DNA of 64,000 nucleotides, taken from positions 54,334,524 through 54,398,523 of the forward strand of contig NC_059082.1 in NCBI RefSeq assembly GCF_020497125.1. The letters run 5' to 3'. Numbering within the stretch: the first letter of the stretch is position 1; the number at the start of each line of letters is the position of its first letter. The notes below the pieces were generated by a model. It was given only the letters and a program-made list of their open reading frames with translations, was not told the origin of the DNA and searched no databases. Positions 42,001 to 53,127 of this stretch are shown here, in pieces. The translations under genes were made by a program, and so were the position numbers. This DNA comes from Mauremys mutica. Lineage: Eukaryota > Chordata > Testudines > Geoemydidae.

Positions 42001-43340
42001 TGCTTAAAGGCAGAGCATGGCAATGCAGTGGGCTAGTGCTGGCCAGCTCCAGCTGTCTCACTCCTAGCTCTCTCACCTCGCGGGCCCAGGTCGGAGTCTC
42101 CTGCGTGTTTAAATGCAGCTTGGAGTGACCCTGATGTTCTGCAATAGTCGCTGACACCTCAGGTAGTGTTTGTCGATGTGGGAAAGTGACACCCCCTCAA
42201 AAGCTATTACATTCATAGCATCCAAGCAGCCATACCCAGAACTGCTCTGAGGATTTGCCAGCTTGCTACGTCCTGGTCGTCTCCACTAAGAGAGGCCGAT
42301 CGGTGGTTCTGTTTTTCATGTCCATGGCAGACAAGAGCAGGCAGCCCAACATGGGGCTGGTCACTGTCATGGATCTGTGTCTGGAGGAGACAAGGCAAAG
42401 GTCTTCTCTGGAGAGGCTGGTCCCGTCCTGTGCACTGAAGCTCTAAGGGTGATTGGGAGCTTTGAGTGGCAGCCTGCTCCTCCTGATTGTGAAAGCAAGT
42501 GGGCAAGAGTTGTGCCCTCTGCAGGCTGGATTGGTAATGCCTTCCTGTGCGGGGGAGGGAGGGAGGAAGGAGCCAGCCTCCTGCACAGCTCTGTTGTGTC
42601 AGTGGAGAGGGGAAACACATGGGCATGTTCTATATGGCAGAGCAGCGGTGTGAAGGCCCACCGGGCTGGCTAGCTCAGATTTCTCTGCCCATAACACCCC
42701 AGTGACCCACATGATGAAGCACCATTTATATGCATAAGTGAGGCCTTTGCATGTGGCCCAAGTTCTCTGAGACTGGTACAAACAGCAGAACACACCAGAG
42801 AAAGGCCCTGGAGCATCTTATACCAACAGCACAGGGGCAATGGAGGGCATCCGAAGGGAGGGGAAACAGATACACAGATTCTTAATAGTAACTAGAACTG
42901 GTGGGGAAAAAATCACCAACATATTGGAAAACGCTGTTTCATTTCAACTAAAATGTCATGGCTACATTTTGGCTACATTTTGTTTAGAAAAAAATGCCGG
43001 GGGGCAGGGGGACGAGTTCCTGCTTCAACACTTTTGGGAATGAAAAGTTTCAACTTTTCAGGTTAAATATGACTTTTTGTTTCAAAATGAGTGTATTAAA
43101 GACTTTAAAATCGAAACAAAACCAATGTATTTCATTCTGTGAACAATTTTGACGATTTTGTCCCAGATTTTGTGCCTGAGCCCAGCCTCCCCAGCACTTA
43201 GAGCAGAGCAGCTGCACCAGTGCTGAGCCAGAGTGTAGAAAAAACTAAAGCCAGAACAGTTTCTTTTGGGCTAGAGGAGCATCCTCATACAGTGCGGCAT
43301 CCTCTCGGTGTGATCTGAGCTATGGTGCCTAGAACATGCC
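39049..43340. other. PTX4 3' flank, nothing further recognised
   Basis: The 3' UTR lies at the start of this stretch; its poly(A) site was not settled. The first AATAAA I noticed is at about 40893, which may be too distant. No other gene or transposon could be identified. Confidence 0.45.
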
Positions 43341-43348
43341 TCCCCATC

Positions 43349-43661
43349 CAGGGGCGGCTCTAGAAAATAGGCTGCCCCAAGCAGCCGTGCGCAGCGCCGC
43401 CCCTTCCCCGGTCCCGCGGCCGGTCCCCTCTTCGCGCGGCTCCGGCTGAGCTCCCGCAGGCATGCCTGCGGGAGCTCAACTGGAGCCGCGGGAAGAGGGG
43501 ACCCGCCGCAGTCATGCCTGCGGCAGGTCCGCTCGTCCCGGGCTCCGGTGGACCTCCCGCAGGCATGCCTGCGGCAGGTCCACCGGAGCCAAATGCCGCC
43601 CCCCAGGGAAAGGGCCGCTCCACGCGCCTGCTTGGCGCGCTGGGGTCTAGAGCCGGCCCTG
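43349..43661. mobile_element. hAT-type MITE with perfect 8-bp target duplication
   Basis: Ends CAGGGGCGGCTCTAGA and TCTAGAGCCGGCCCTG; flanks tccccatc at 43341-43348 and 43662-43669 are identical. The centre consists of tandem palindromes built on GCAGGCATGCCTGC. Confidence 0.88.
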
Positions 43662-43710
43662 TCCCCATCGAGGTGTTGTCCCCCAGACCTCCCATGGGGC
43701 TCCACTTTGG

Positions 43711-45012
43711 AATCATAGAATATCAGGGTTGGAAGGGACCTCAGGAGGTCATCTAGTCCAACCCCCTGCTCAAAGCAAGACCAATCCCCCACTAAATCAT
43801 CCCAGCCAGGGCTTTGTCAAGCCTGACCTTAAAAACCTCTAAGGATGGAGATTCCACTACCTCCCTAGGTAACCCATTCCAGTGCTTCACCACCCGCCTA
43901 GTGAAAAAGTTTTTCCTAATATCCAACCTAAACCTCCCCCACTGCAACTTGAGACCTTGTTGAACCTCATCAGATTTCTTTTGGCCGAATCCTCTAATTT
44001 GTGTAGGTCCCTCTGTATCCTATCCCTACCCTCCAGCGTATCTACCACGCCTCCCAGTTTAGTGTCATCTGCAAACTTGCTGAGGGTGCAGTCCACGCCA
44101 TCCTCCAGATCATTAATGAAGATACTGAACAAAACCAGCCCCAGGACCAACCCTTGGGGCACTCCGCTTGATACCGGCTGCCAACTAGACATGGAGCCAT
44201 TGATCACTACCCGTTGAGCCCGACAATCTAGCTAGCTTTCTATCCACCTTATAGTCCATTCATCCAGCCCATACTTCTTTAACTTGCCGGCAAGAATACT
44301 GTGGGAGACCGTATCAAAAGCTTTGCTAAAGTCAAAGAATAACATGTCCACTGCTTTCCCCTCATCCACCAAGTCTCTGTTATTCCAATCACATCATAAT
44401 TCCCTGACTGTGCCAGGACTTCCAATTCTCCCTTCTTGTTTCCCAGGCTTCTTGCATTTGTGTATAGACCCTTAAAATAACTCACAGATCATCCTGCTTT
44501 CTCAGTCTGAGGCAGGAGTCCTCCCCTCTTGCACTCTCCTGCTCATGCTTCCTCCCGGTATCCTACTTCCCCACTTACGTCAGGGCTTTGGTCTCCTTCC
44601 CCCAGTGAACCTAGTTGAAAGCCCTCCTCACTAGGTTAGCCAGCCTGCTTGCGAAGATGCTCTTTCCTCTCTTGGTTAGGTGGAGCCTGTCTCTGCCTAG
44701 CACTCCTCCTTCTTGGAACATCATCCCATGGTCAAAGAATCCAAAGCCTTCTCTCCAACACCACCTGCGTAGCCATTCGTTGACTTCCACGATTCGATGG
44801 TCTCTACCCGAGCCTTTTCCTTGCACAGGGAGGATGGACGAGAACACCACTTGCGCCTCAAACTCCTTTATCCTTTTTCCCAGAGCCATGAGGTCTGCAG
44901 TGATCCGCTCAAGGTCATTCTTGGCAGTATCATTGGTGCCTATGTGGAGAAGCAGGAAGGGGTAGCGATCCGAGGGCTTGAGGAGTCTCGGCAGTCTCTC
45001 CGTCATATTGAG
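43711..45012 (-). pseudogene. CR1 LINE with ORF1 esterase end fused to ORF2 tail (internal deletion)
   Basis: Read on the minus strand it starts inside ORF1 with HIGTNDTAKNDLERI and GRDRLHLTKRGKSIFASRLA, the SGNH-hydrolase-like domain of CR1 ORF1p. It then reaches the start of ORF2 (LYTNARSLGNKKGELEVLAQ, endonuclease), jumps near 44375 to a late RT segment ([16 protein letters not shown]), and ends with the CR1 3' end (complement of aatcatagaatatcaggg). Most of the endonuclease and RT is deleted. Confidence 0.9.
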
Positions 45013-45036
45013 ACCCCAACCCTCAAGATGGTAAGA

Positions 45037-45064
45037 AACGTGTGTGTGTGTGTGTGTGTGTGTA
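45037..45064. repeat. (GT)n microsatellite
   Basis: About 12 GT units between the CR1 fragment and the Gypsy fragment. Confidence 0.9.
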
Positions 45065-45119
45065 CCTTGTACCTTGCCCCCGGTAAGCCTCAGCGTGTTT
45101 CGGTAGGATCTCCCCGCTG

Positions 45120-45320
45120 AGCCAGTGGCAAGGTCCTACGGTGCTGTAAGCCGGGGTAATCCTATGGACTCTGGCCACTAGACCATGCTGCCCTGTAACC
45201 AGGGGCAATTTTATGGACTCTGGCCACTAGGCCACTAGGCCATGCTGCCCAGCAACGAGGGGCAATTCTATAGACGCTGGTCACTAGGCCAGACTGCCCT
45301 GCAACGAGGGGCGTAAACCC
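45120..45320. repeat. 49-57 bp tandem repeat in Gypsy leader
   Basis: CTGGCCACTAG...CATGCTGCCC...AGGGGCAATT recurs at 45171, 45220 and 45277; the middle copy has an extra GCCACTAG. It lies just upstream of the gag start at 45413 and is probably part of a retrotransposon leader. Confidence 0.7.
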
Positions 45321-45412
45321 TCACATGTAGTGGAGAATGTGGGCAGCGATTCAGGCCTATTGAAAGGTCCAGCGTAAGGGAGTTAAACCGGGGGAATCCC
45401 TCAAGCCTCACG

Positions 45413-45925
45413 ATGGAGACGGAGAAGCTCCTAAAGCGGATGCTGGAAAAGCAGCAGGAGCAGGCAGCCCAACAGCAGCAGCAGAAGGTGCAGATGCTGC
45501 AGCAGATGGCCAGCCAGCAGCAGCTGCTGATAACCCAGCACCAAAAGCACCAGCAGCCACTCCTCCGGGAATTAGCGGCCCAGCAGCAGACGCAACAAGA
45601 GCGCCTGATGCAGCAGAAGGCCACGCTGTTACGCCCGGTGGGAGCCGCAGACGCCATACCTCCAGGGACCAGATCCAGGGAGACTCTGGGGGAACTGCCG
45701 GTACGTCTCACTAAGATGGGGCCAGAAGACGACCCAGAGGCGTTCTAAGTGATGTTCGAACAGGTAGCGACCGCCGCCAGGTGGCCCCCAGAACATTGGG
45801 CCACCCTACTAGCCCCCTATCTGACGGGACAGGCCCAGGCCTCCTATTGTAGCCTCGATCCCCGGGAGGCCCTAGAGTACCCCCGAGTAAGGCGGCCATA
45901 TTGGACCATACCGGCATTAGTTTCA
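45413..45925 (+). pseudogene. Ty3/Gypsy gag fragment (SCAN-like)
   Basis: From METEKLLKRMLEKQQEQ a Gln-rich coiled region leads to LTKMGPEDDPEAF, an in-frame stop (45746-45748), then FEQVATAARWPPEHWATLLA and TGQAQASYCSLDPREALEY. This matches the gag of Gmr1-like Gypsy elements of reptiles, the group from which the SCAN domain is thought to derive. No pol was found; only about 0.5 kb of gag remains. Confidence 0.75.
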
Positions 45926-45959
45926 CAGCTGTTATTCTCTGAATGTCAATTTCACTGAG

Positions 45960-47100
45960 CTGTTGCCAGGATTTCCCAGGGTCTGTGGCTCCAGGGCAGC
46001 CCTGCCATGTGGAATATCCCAGGGCTGGTGACCTCTGGGCTTCCAGACTTTTGGGCCAGCTGGCTCCCTGGGAATCGGATGGGCAACCTTAGGAGTCAGC
46101 TGATCTGGGAGTCTGAAGCCCTGGGTTCTTGGCACCACATGGTGGAGATGCCCTGGAGCCACGGCCCCTGTAAGCTGGTCCAAGACTTCCAGGCTCCCAT
46201 CTCCATGGAGAACTGCAGAGCTGGGAGTCAAGCCCTGGCTAGTGTTGGGGCTCCCAAGGCTTCCTGGTGCCCTGTTCCATGGCAGGGAGCTTGATAGAGC
46301 TTTGCCAGCCCTGAGAGCCCTGGCTAGGACCCTGCCATGGAGAAAAGAGACCCATCCAGGGCTCTATGTGGCAGGGAGCCTTGGTAGCCGCAGGCTCCCC
46401 AGCCCTGTGGCAATCTTCACAGCAGGGCTGCTCCCAGCCGGAGCTGTGGACTCTGGAACCCAGAATGAAAGCAGGCTGCTAGGAAACCATCTGTAAACCT
46501 GACTGTGTTTTGGTGAAAGGTTTGTTGACCCTGTAATGAGTTTGACAGAACATTTTGCCCCCTCAGACTGGTTTTTTTCCTGACAAAACTGTTCTGAAAA
46601 TTTCCAACTGTGCCTATTACCGAGTGCTAGAGGCTTTTTTGGAGCTAAAGATCCTGGTTTCCATCTCTGCTGATCATTGAAATGTCTGTGGCCATAGCTT
46701 GTTACAGTGTTTTCTCCCATCTGCCTTCCTGCCTGCACTTCTCAGTTTCTCTTCCTTGGCTGTTGTTTTGGTTTCTTGGACAGTGTATTAAGCTAAGATC
46801 AAGTGTAACTCTGCCAAGTGTTCAGGCTCAGTGAAGATACTGTGCAAAACACAGTTGTATTGAACTGTATTGCACAGATGATGCAGAAGAAAACTGTTGG
46901 GATAATTGATAACATTGCTGCTGGTGTGCGACCGGACTTGTACAGTAAGGCCGAGCAAAGGAGAATACGTCAAATGCCCTCAACTCTTCCAGCCAAGACA
47001 TGAGCATTGTCTTTAGTCCTGGTTTTGTGTGTTCTGCTGGGCTCTTGACATGCCCTAACAATTACTTTCTGCTGGATTCAGTGAAGACCTGGTCTTGGGT
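45960..47100. other. no gene recognised
   Basis: Moderately G-rich to 46450, with the recurring words gggagtc and ccctgg, then AT-rich. No assignable repeat or exon. Confidence 0.45.
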
Positions 47101-47162
47101 TGCCGTACTGTACTAAAGGATCATGCACAACAATGGGACTGGAGTGTTGTTTAAGCACTGTA

Positions 47163-47310
47163 GACCTGGTTCTGAGCTGTTACACCAATATGAATCTGGA
47201 GTAACTCCACTGTCAGTGAAGTCCCTCCAGATTTACTTTCCGCCCCCTCGCAGGGGTGTTACTTTGGATTTACACCAATATAACAGATGTCAGAATCAGG
47301 CCCCCTATGT
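47163..47310. repeat. old palindromic repeat
   Basis: The left half (CCTGGTTCTGAGCTGTTACACC) and the complement of the right half (GCCTGATTCTGACATCTGTT, then TTGGTGTAAATCC) are inexact inverted repeats, about 150 bp overall. Looks like an ancient MITE of amniotes; family not named. Confidence 0.5.
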
Positions 47311-47779
47311 GTAGGATTTTCTGAAAGGTCTTGAAACTTGTTTTCATACTTTCAGAGACTGAAATGCCATTAGCTTTGTTTCTGGTGTAGTGTGATTAAC
47401 GTCACTGAAATTACATCAGGAATGAATTTGGTCCATGATTATTTGAAGGAATTATGCCAGATATACACACAACACAAGCCACACATGAAGGAAGAAATTC
47501 TGTGCTCCTAAGTCAAGCAAACCTCCCGTTAACTCCAGCTAGAGGCCTGGTTGGGTAAGGCCTGCAGAAATGCACATGCACATCCCATAGGTGCGGTGTT
47601 CCACTTGATCTCCCTTGGGAACGTGTCCCTTTCATCTACCCCATGAAGCCCTTTGCTATACAGCCCTGTGTCAGGTGCGCTACTCTGGACCAGGCATTGC
47701 ACGGCTCCCATTGACCCGAGTGCACACACACAACGAATGGAGGTTACACTGCATGAGACATGAGACACCGACCTGCATA

Positions 47780-48240
47780 AGACACGTACACTACAGGCAC
47801 CCTCCCCGCGCGCCAGCAGGGGGAAGCCGCCAGACTACAACTCCCATGATGCAACGCTCCCGTGGGCTCGGCAGGCGCCGTAGCGCCTGTCACGTGAGCG
47901 GCGGCGCTGCCTGCCCCACGGGGTCACATGAGCAGCCCAGAGCCCGATGCGGAGCCGCCAGCGGCAGCTGCCCCTGCCGAGCGCCCCCGGCTCGGCCGCA
48001 TGGCCAACGTCGCCAAGAAGGTGTCCTGGTCCGGCCGGGACCGCGACGAGGAGGACGAGCCCCCGGCCGCCGGGGAGGCCACCCCGCTGCTGAACGGCGC
48101 GGGCCCGGGGGCGGCGGGCGGCCCCCCGCACTCCCGGCCGGTGAGCGAGCGGGAACGGGGGCTTCGGGTCGTGGGGCTGGTGTCAGGGGCCGGGCGTTGT
48201 GGGGGGGCTGCCGGGGGCCTCGCTGAGGGGCGGGGAACAG
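47780..48240 (+). promoter_or_regulatory. CLCN7 CpG island and promoter
   Basis: A dense CpG block surrounds the first CLCN7 exon. It contains GTCACGTGAG at 47889-47898, nine of ten matches to the CLEAR element bound by TFEB/TFE3, and a weaker GTCACATGAG at 47923-47932. No TATA box. Confidence 0.75.
48000..48140 (+). CDS. CLCN7: CLCN7 coding exon 1 (lysosomal chloride/proton antiporter ClC-7)
   Basis: ClC-7 exchanges chloride for protons in lysosomal and osteoclast ruffled-border membranes together with OSTM1. The 47 codons begin [19 protein letters not shown] and contain [12 protein letters not shown], the cytosolic N-terminus with the dileucine sorting region. Donor CCG|gtgagc in phase 0. 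The ATG at 48000 matches the usual vertebrate start and has G at +4. An in-frame ATG at 47928 would add 24 Pro/Ala-rich residues, in weaker context. The next exon (with the FRVGHMSSV-type sequence) was not found up to 64000, so intron 1 exceeds 15.8 kb. Confidence 0.93.
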
Positions 48241-49198
48241 GCAAGTCCAGGTCCGGTGCGGCCCTGGGGAGGCTGGGCTCGCTCTAGCTGGTGCCCCGCA
48301 TCCTGCCGAGCTCGCCTGCGAGCAGGGAATGTCCAGTGAGCGCCAAGCTGAACTGTGTCTCTGCCTCTTGCCCCCGACCCATCCTTGCCTATTGGCTTCA
48401 CCCAACCTATTGCCCGAGCTGTGCTCGGCTTATAAACCTCCGCGGTCTAGCCCTGCAGCCCCAGCCACACTTGTTGCAGCTACTTCTCCTCGGTTCTGGG
48501 AGCTGCTGTACATCGCAGAGCCTGCCGGAGCTCTGGCTAGGCTTCCTTCCCTGGAGTTCAGCCAGGGCCTGCACCGATCCCTCCTGGTGTAACCGAATGG
48601 AAGCACCTATAAATGGGTGAAATCTGGCAGAGCCCTGAGATGGGCCTTGAGCTGTACAGGCAGGGCTTGGACAAATGCTGGACCGTTGCAAAGACAGTGT
48701 AGATGGTGAAGTGACAAGGGTCCAGGGTGAAATAAATTCTCCTGGTGGCTTGTTTGGAGAACAGATGGTTGCTACAGGATCTATGCAGCCCTGAGGGTGG
48801 GGGAGCTTTACATCCTTAAGAGGGGATTTTGTGTTGAGTGAGTTTAGGGTGCAGAGAATTCATATGGGGAAGGAGGAAGGGTTAGCGATTGGGTTCTGCC
48901 TCCTTTCGTCTTGTTGGATTTCACCTCATGCGGTCTCCCTGGAGAGAGCTCCTTGAAGGTTTCCTTTAGTATTGGAACGTGTCTCCACAGCCTTCAGTGG
49001 AATTGGAGAGACCGGGAAGTACTTGGAGCAAGCAGTGAGTAACTGGACAGCATCAGTTAGGTGTCAAAATGATTTGGTGGGTAGCTGAGGTGAGGGACTG
49101 GCTTACTGGTGGCATGCAAGGTGCCTCATTTTGGGTTTCCAGGACTCCTGAATGTGCACTGACCTCTGCAAATGGGTGGGGATCTGAGCTTTGCTTCC

Positions 49199-49848
49199 TT
49201 AAGGCGGGCAAACTTTTTGGCCTGAGGGCCACATCTCAGTATGGAAATTGTATGGAGGGCCAGCTGGGGCAGGGGATTGGGGCGCATGGGGGTGGATGAG
49301 GGTTCCGGCTGTTGGTGCAGACTCTGGGGTGGGGCTGGGGATGAGGAGTTTGGGGTGCAGAAGGGTGCTCTGGGCTGGGATCAAAGGGTTTTGAGGGTAA
49401 TTAGGGCTAGAGCAGGGGCAGGGGGTTGAGGGGCAGGGGTAGTTTGGGGTGCAGAATCTGGGCAGCGCTTATCTGAAGTGGCTCCTGGAAACAGCCACCC
49501 GTCCCCGCTCCAGCTCCCACGTGGAGGCGAGGCCATGCTGCTCTGTGTACTGCCCCGTCCTCAGACACTGCTCCTGCAGTTCCCATTGGCCATGGTTGCC
49601 GGCCACTGGGAGATGCAGAGCCGGCACTTGGGACGAGGGGAGCATGCGGAGCCCCCTGTCTGTCCCTGCTTCCAGGAGCCACGCTGAGCTGCTGCATGCG
49701 TGGAGTGGAGCAAGGTAAGCCCCGATCCTGCTCCCTGGCTGGATCAGGGCTTGGGGAAAGCTCCCAACCCTGCTCCCCAGTGGGAGCTCGAGGGCCAGAG
49801 GTCCGATGGGCTGGATGCAGCCCGCGGGCCGTAGTTTGCCCACCCCTG
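49199..49848. mobile_element. hAT-type non-autonomous element
   Basis: Left end GGCGGGCAAACTTTTTGGCC and right end GGCCGTAGTTTGCCCACCCCTG are inverted repeats of the CAGGGGTGGGCAAAC class. The left terminus is mutated and no target duplication is convincing. Interior G-rich, non-coding. Confidence 0.75.
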
Positions 49849-50621
49849 TTTCAGGGTCACTCTCTGTCATCCTTGGGAGACTGTACTCGGATTATTATTT
49901 AAGAGGGGGTATAGAATTCCTCGCTGCCTAAGATTTGGATCCATGTTCTCATTAGGGGTGCTCAGCCAGCGACGGTCTGAGCAGGGGGTGGGGAAATCAA
50001 GCAGAAATTGTGGAAATATCATGGTAGACATTCTCTTCCTTCCTCAGAGAAGAGAAACATTATGCCTTCAGTTACAGCACAGTCCTGAGTGCCTGTCACT
50101 ATTCACTGATCAGTCTTGGACAGGTCAGTCTTTCTTGTGTCTGAGTCAACCAAACTGGATTAAAAAGCAGAACTTTACAGGTCACCAGATAGTGATCTGA
50201 GATTTCCTATTGCAGAGCGATACTGGAACAGAGCTGTAGTCAGGCTACGGATGACTAGGACAAACAGCAAGGAAAAACACAGCACATGGATCTGATTCAT
50301 ACAATGTGTTTCTCGTGTCACTGTGACAAGTGCCTAGCTGATCGCTGTACTTGGTGAGCACAGCTGATGAGACAGGCTGCTGACCCCCCAACAGGAGCAG
50401 TGTTGCTCTGAGGGGTTGCTATGGCATGGCAATGAAACAGATGGGGTGGGTGGAAGAGGAATACTTTCAGGAGCTACTAACCATTTCGTAGTGATGATCT
50501 TTATTAAATATAATGGCTACAGGAAATCTTCATTTCAAAGTCATGGTCTCTGCTGATGGGTAACCTGGGAATCTTTTGGCTGATCAGGGTGTGACCAGTA
50601 AGAAGTAGCAGGGTCTATAAG

Positions 50622-50952
50622 AGGGATCGGCAACCTTTGGCATGCAGCCCATCGGGGAAATCCGCTGGCGGGCCAGGACGGTTTGTTTACCTGCAGCGTT
50701 TGCAGGTTCGCCTAATCGCAGCTCCCACTGGCCGCAGTTCGCCGTTCCAGGCTAATGGGGGCTGTGGGAAGTGGAGGCCAGCATGTCCCTCGGCCCGCGC
50801 TGCTTTCTGCAGCCCCCATTGGCCTAGAACAGCGAACCACGGCCAGTGGGAGCTGCAGTCAGTTGAACCTGCGGACGCTGCATGTAAACAAACTGTCCCA
50901 GCCCACCAGCAGATGTCTCTGACGGGCCGCGTGCCAAAGATTGCCGATCCCT
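50622..50952. mobile_element. palindromic MITE (GGGATCGGCAACC ends)
   Basis: Ends AGGGATCGGCAACCTTTGGCA and TGCCAAAGATTGCCGATCCCT are inverted, and the whole 331 bp folds back on itself (CTCCCACTGGCC...GGCCAGTGGGAG). Flanks ggtctataag at 50612-50621 and 50953-50962 are identical over 10 bp. Confidence 0.85.
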
Positions 50953-51914
50953 GGTCTATAAGTATGGAGAGTGAGACCAGTACGTTATGTACGACCCTTT
51001 TAATGGACTCCTTATCCTCCCCATTTCTGTTGGGCCCTGCCAGCTTTCCACAGCACTCTCAGCTGCAGGCCAGGAGCAATGAACTGGGGAGATTACCCCA
51101 GTTCTTACCTAAAAGCATATGTTTGTGTGGGAGTGACCTAGCAGGCTGGTTCTGGGCCTGTTCTCCAGGGTGAGGCAAGGGCTTGAGCAGCTGAGCACAG
51201 GAAAATCGAACGCTTTAAATGGCGACTCATTTAATTTCATGCAGCACATGGGGTAAAGGAAATACTGTCGTTTACTAAAGACACAATTAACTCCCATAAG
51301 ATCTCCCAGAGGCCAGGAGCTATGTGGGATTAAAAGGGATGAGCTGTTTAGGGATATGCTTATCCATATAGTTATAGAATGAATATGCACATGTTGAATT
51401 CAAAGGAGATGAAACTCTTCTGTTTCAGAGCAAGAGCCATTCACTGACTGGCAGGATTAGGAAGATACTCTGTGAGCTGATTATTTCATAACCATCTTCT
51501 ATGAAGCTTCTTGCATTCTCTTGAGGGCCCTGGTACTGGCAACCATCAGGAGGATACTGGGTGAGGGGGCCCTGGGGTCTGAACTGGCATGGTGGTTCCT
51601 ATGTTCTACATCTCTGAGCACGTGCACACAATTCAGATTATATGAATATGCTCACAACGCTGAAACACTTGAATCTTGGGCACATCTCATCAGTTTGGCA
51701 TTTTCAAGATACCTGAGAAGTGCTTGGACAGTTCAGCTGGATGTGCTTAACACCTGATACTAGGATAAAGGGATCTTTTTATAAAACACTCCTCTTGTTT
51801 CTCCTTCCTTGCCATTCACCTGGATCGGCTCAGATCTTTTTCCAAGCTAGCTCACAAATTGAATATTAACTGTTCAAACACGCTGATGCTCAGGCAGGAA
51901 ACAATGTTTTACGT

Positions 51915-52225
51915 CAGGGGTAGGCAACTTATGGCATGGGTGCCGAAGGCGACACGCGAGCTGATTTTTCAGTAGCACTCACACTGCCTGGGTCCTGGCC
52001 ACTGGTCCGGGGGGCTCTGCATTTTAAATAATTTTAAATGAAGCTTCTTAAACATTTTAAAAACCTTATTTACTTTACATATAACAATAGTTTAGTTATA
52101 TATTATAGACTTGTAGAAAGAGACCTTCTAAGAACATTAAAATGTATTACTGGCATGTGAAACCTTAAATCAGAGTGAATGAATGAAGACTCGGCACACC
52201 GCTTCTGAAAGGTTGCCAACCCCTG
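51915..52225. mobile_element. hAT-type MITE with perfect 8-bp target duplication
   Basis: Ends CAGGGGTAGGCAACTTATGG and AGGTTGCCAACCCCTG; flanks ttttacgt at 51907-51914 and 52226-52233 identical. It is an internally shortened relative of 6816-8272, sharing the AATTTTAAATGAAGCTTCTT segment. Confidence 0.9.
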
Positions 52226-53127
52226 TTTTACGTATTCTGAGAAATGCAGATCAAGAGCCTGCCTTCTATCCCCCATGGATAAAAGCAAACTTTATGGTGG
52301 TGGTGATTTGTCATGTGCCTGCTGTACCTTTCATTTTGTCTTTTTGCTTTTCTTGAGAGTAACTTTTTTGGGGAGGGGAGAAGGGTAGGTTGGCAGAGGG
52401 ATTTGTCAAATGATGTGGGGGATGCTTGGTCCCGAATACTCAGCCTACCATGCAACAGATACAAAATTGTTGTATGAGTCTGTAGGCTGGTGGGATGCTG
52501 ACATCTGTAGTAATCCGTGTATGCTTATTTTGATTAGCTGCATGCTTGTTTAGAAGCTCAGATAGCAAGATGTAAAATGTTGCAATCAGGGAATAGCACC
52601 AGAGGTCTTCCTGATGGCTATAATTAGAGGCATCCTGGATGTGTCTCCTCCAGGGGGAAGGAAGAAAGGTCTGTACCTGTATTAGAGAAAACAAAAATTC
52701 CTGACGAGTCTTGGAGTAGTTCATGCCTCGGACTGTTAGTCGTTAGGGTCAGGGGGGCTGGATAGTATACCTGCCTACTCACCTGTTGGGAGTGAGCGCT
52801 TAGCCTTGAAGCTGACTTCTTGAGTCTGCAGACAGTTTCAGGGTTGCTGCACATAATTTCCCAAAGTGATAATAACAAGACTCTGGTCAGTTTCACTTCA
52901 GCCTTGTAGGCAGCAGTGAAACAGCCAGGACCACTTCAGGTTTATGCTTCTGCTGAGGAGCGCTTTGGGGAGCAGCAGAGGCAGAACCTGGAGTATTTCC
53001 AGAGAGAGGGGCCCCAAAACTGGAGGAGGGGTTGAGTTTCGGATGACTGATCTCTTCACCTCATGGGTAGTTCTCAGGAGGTTGTGGGATTGGGGGTGGT
53101 TAGGAAGAATATAAAAACTACCATACT

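Noticed and set aside
47615..48405. Several long frames around the CLCN7 first exon
   Set aside because: They are frame shadows of a CpG island; only the [12 protein letters not shown] frame matches a known protein.
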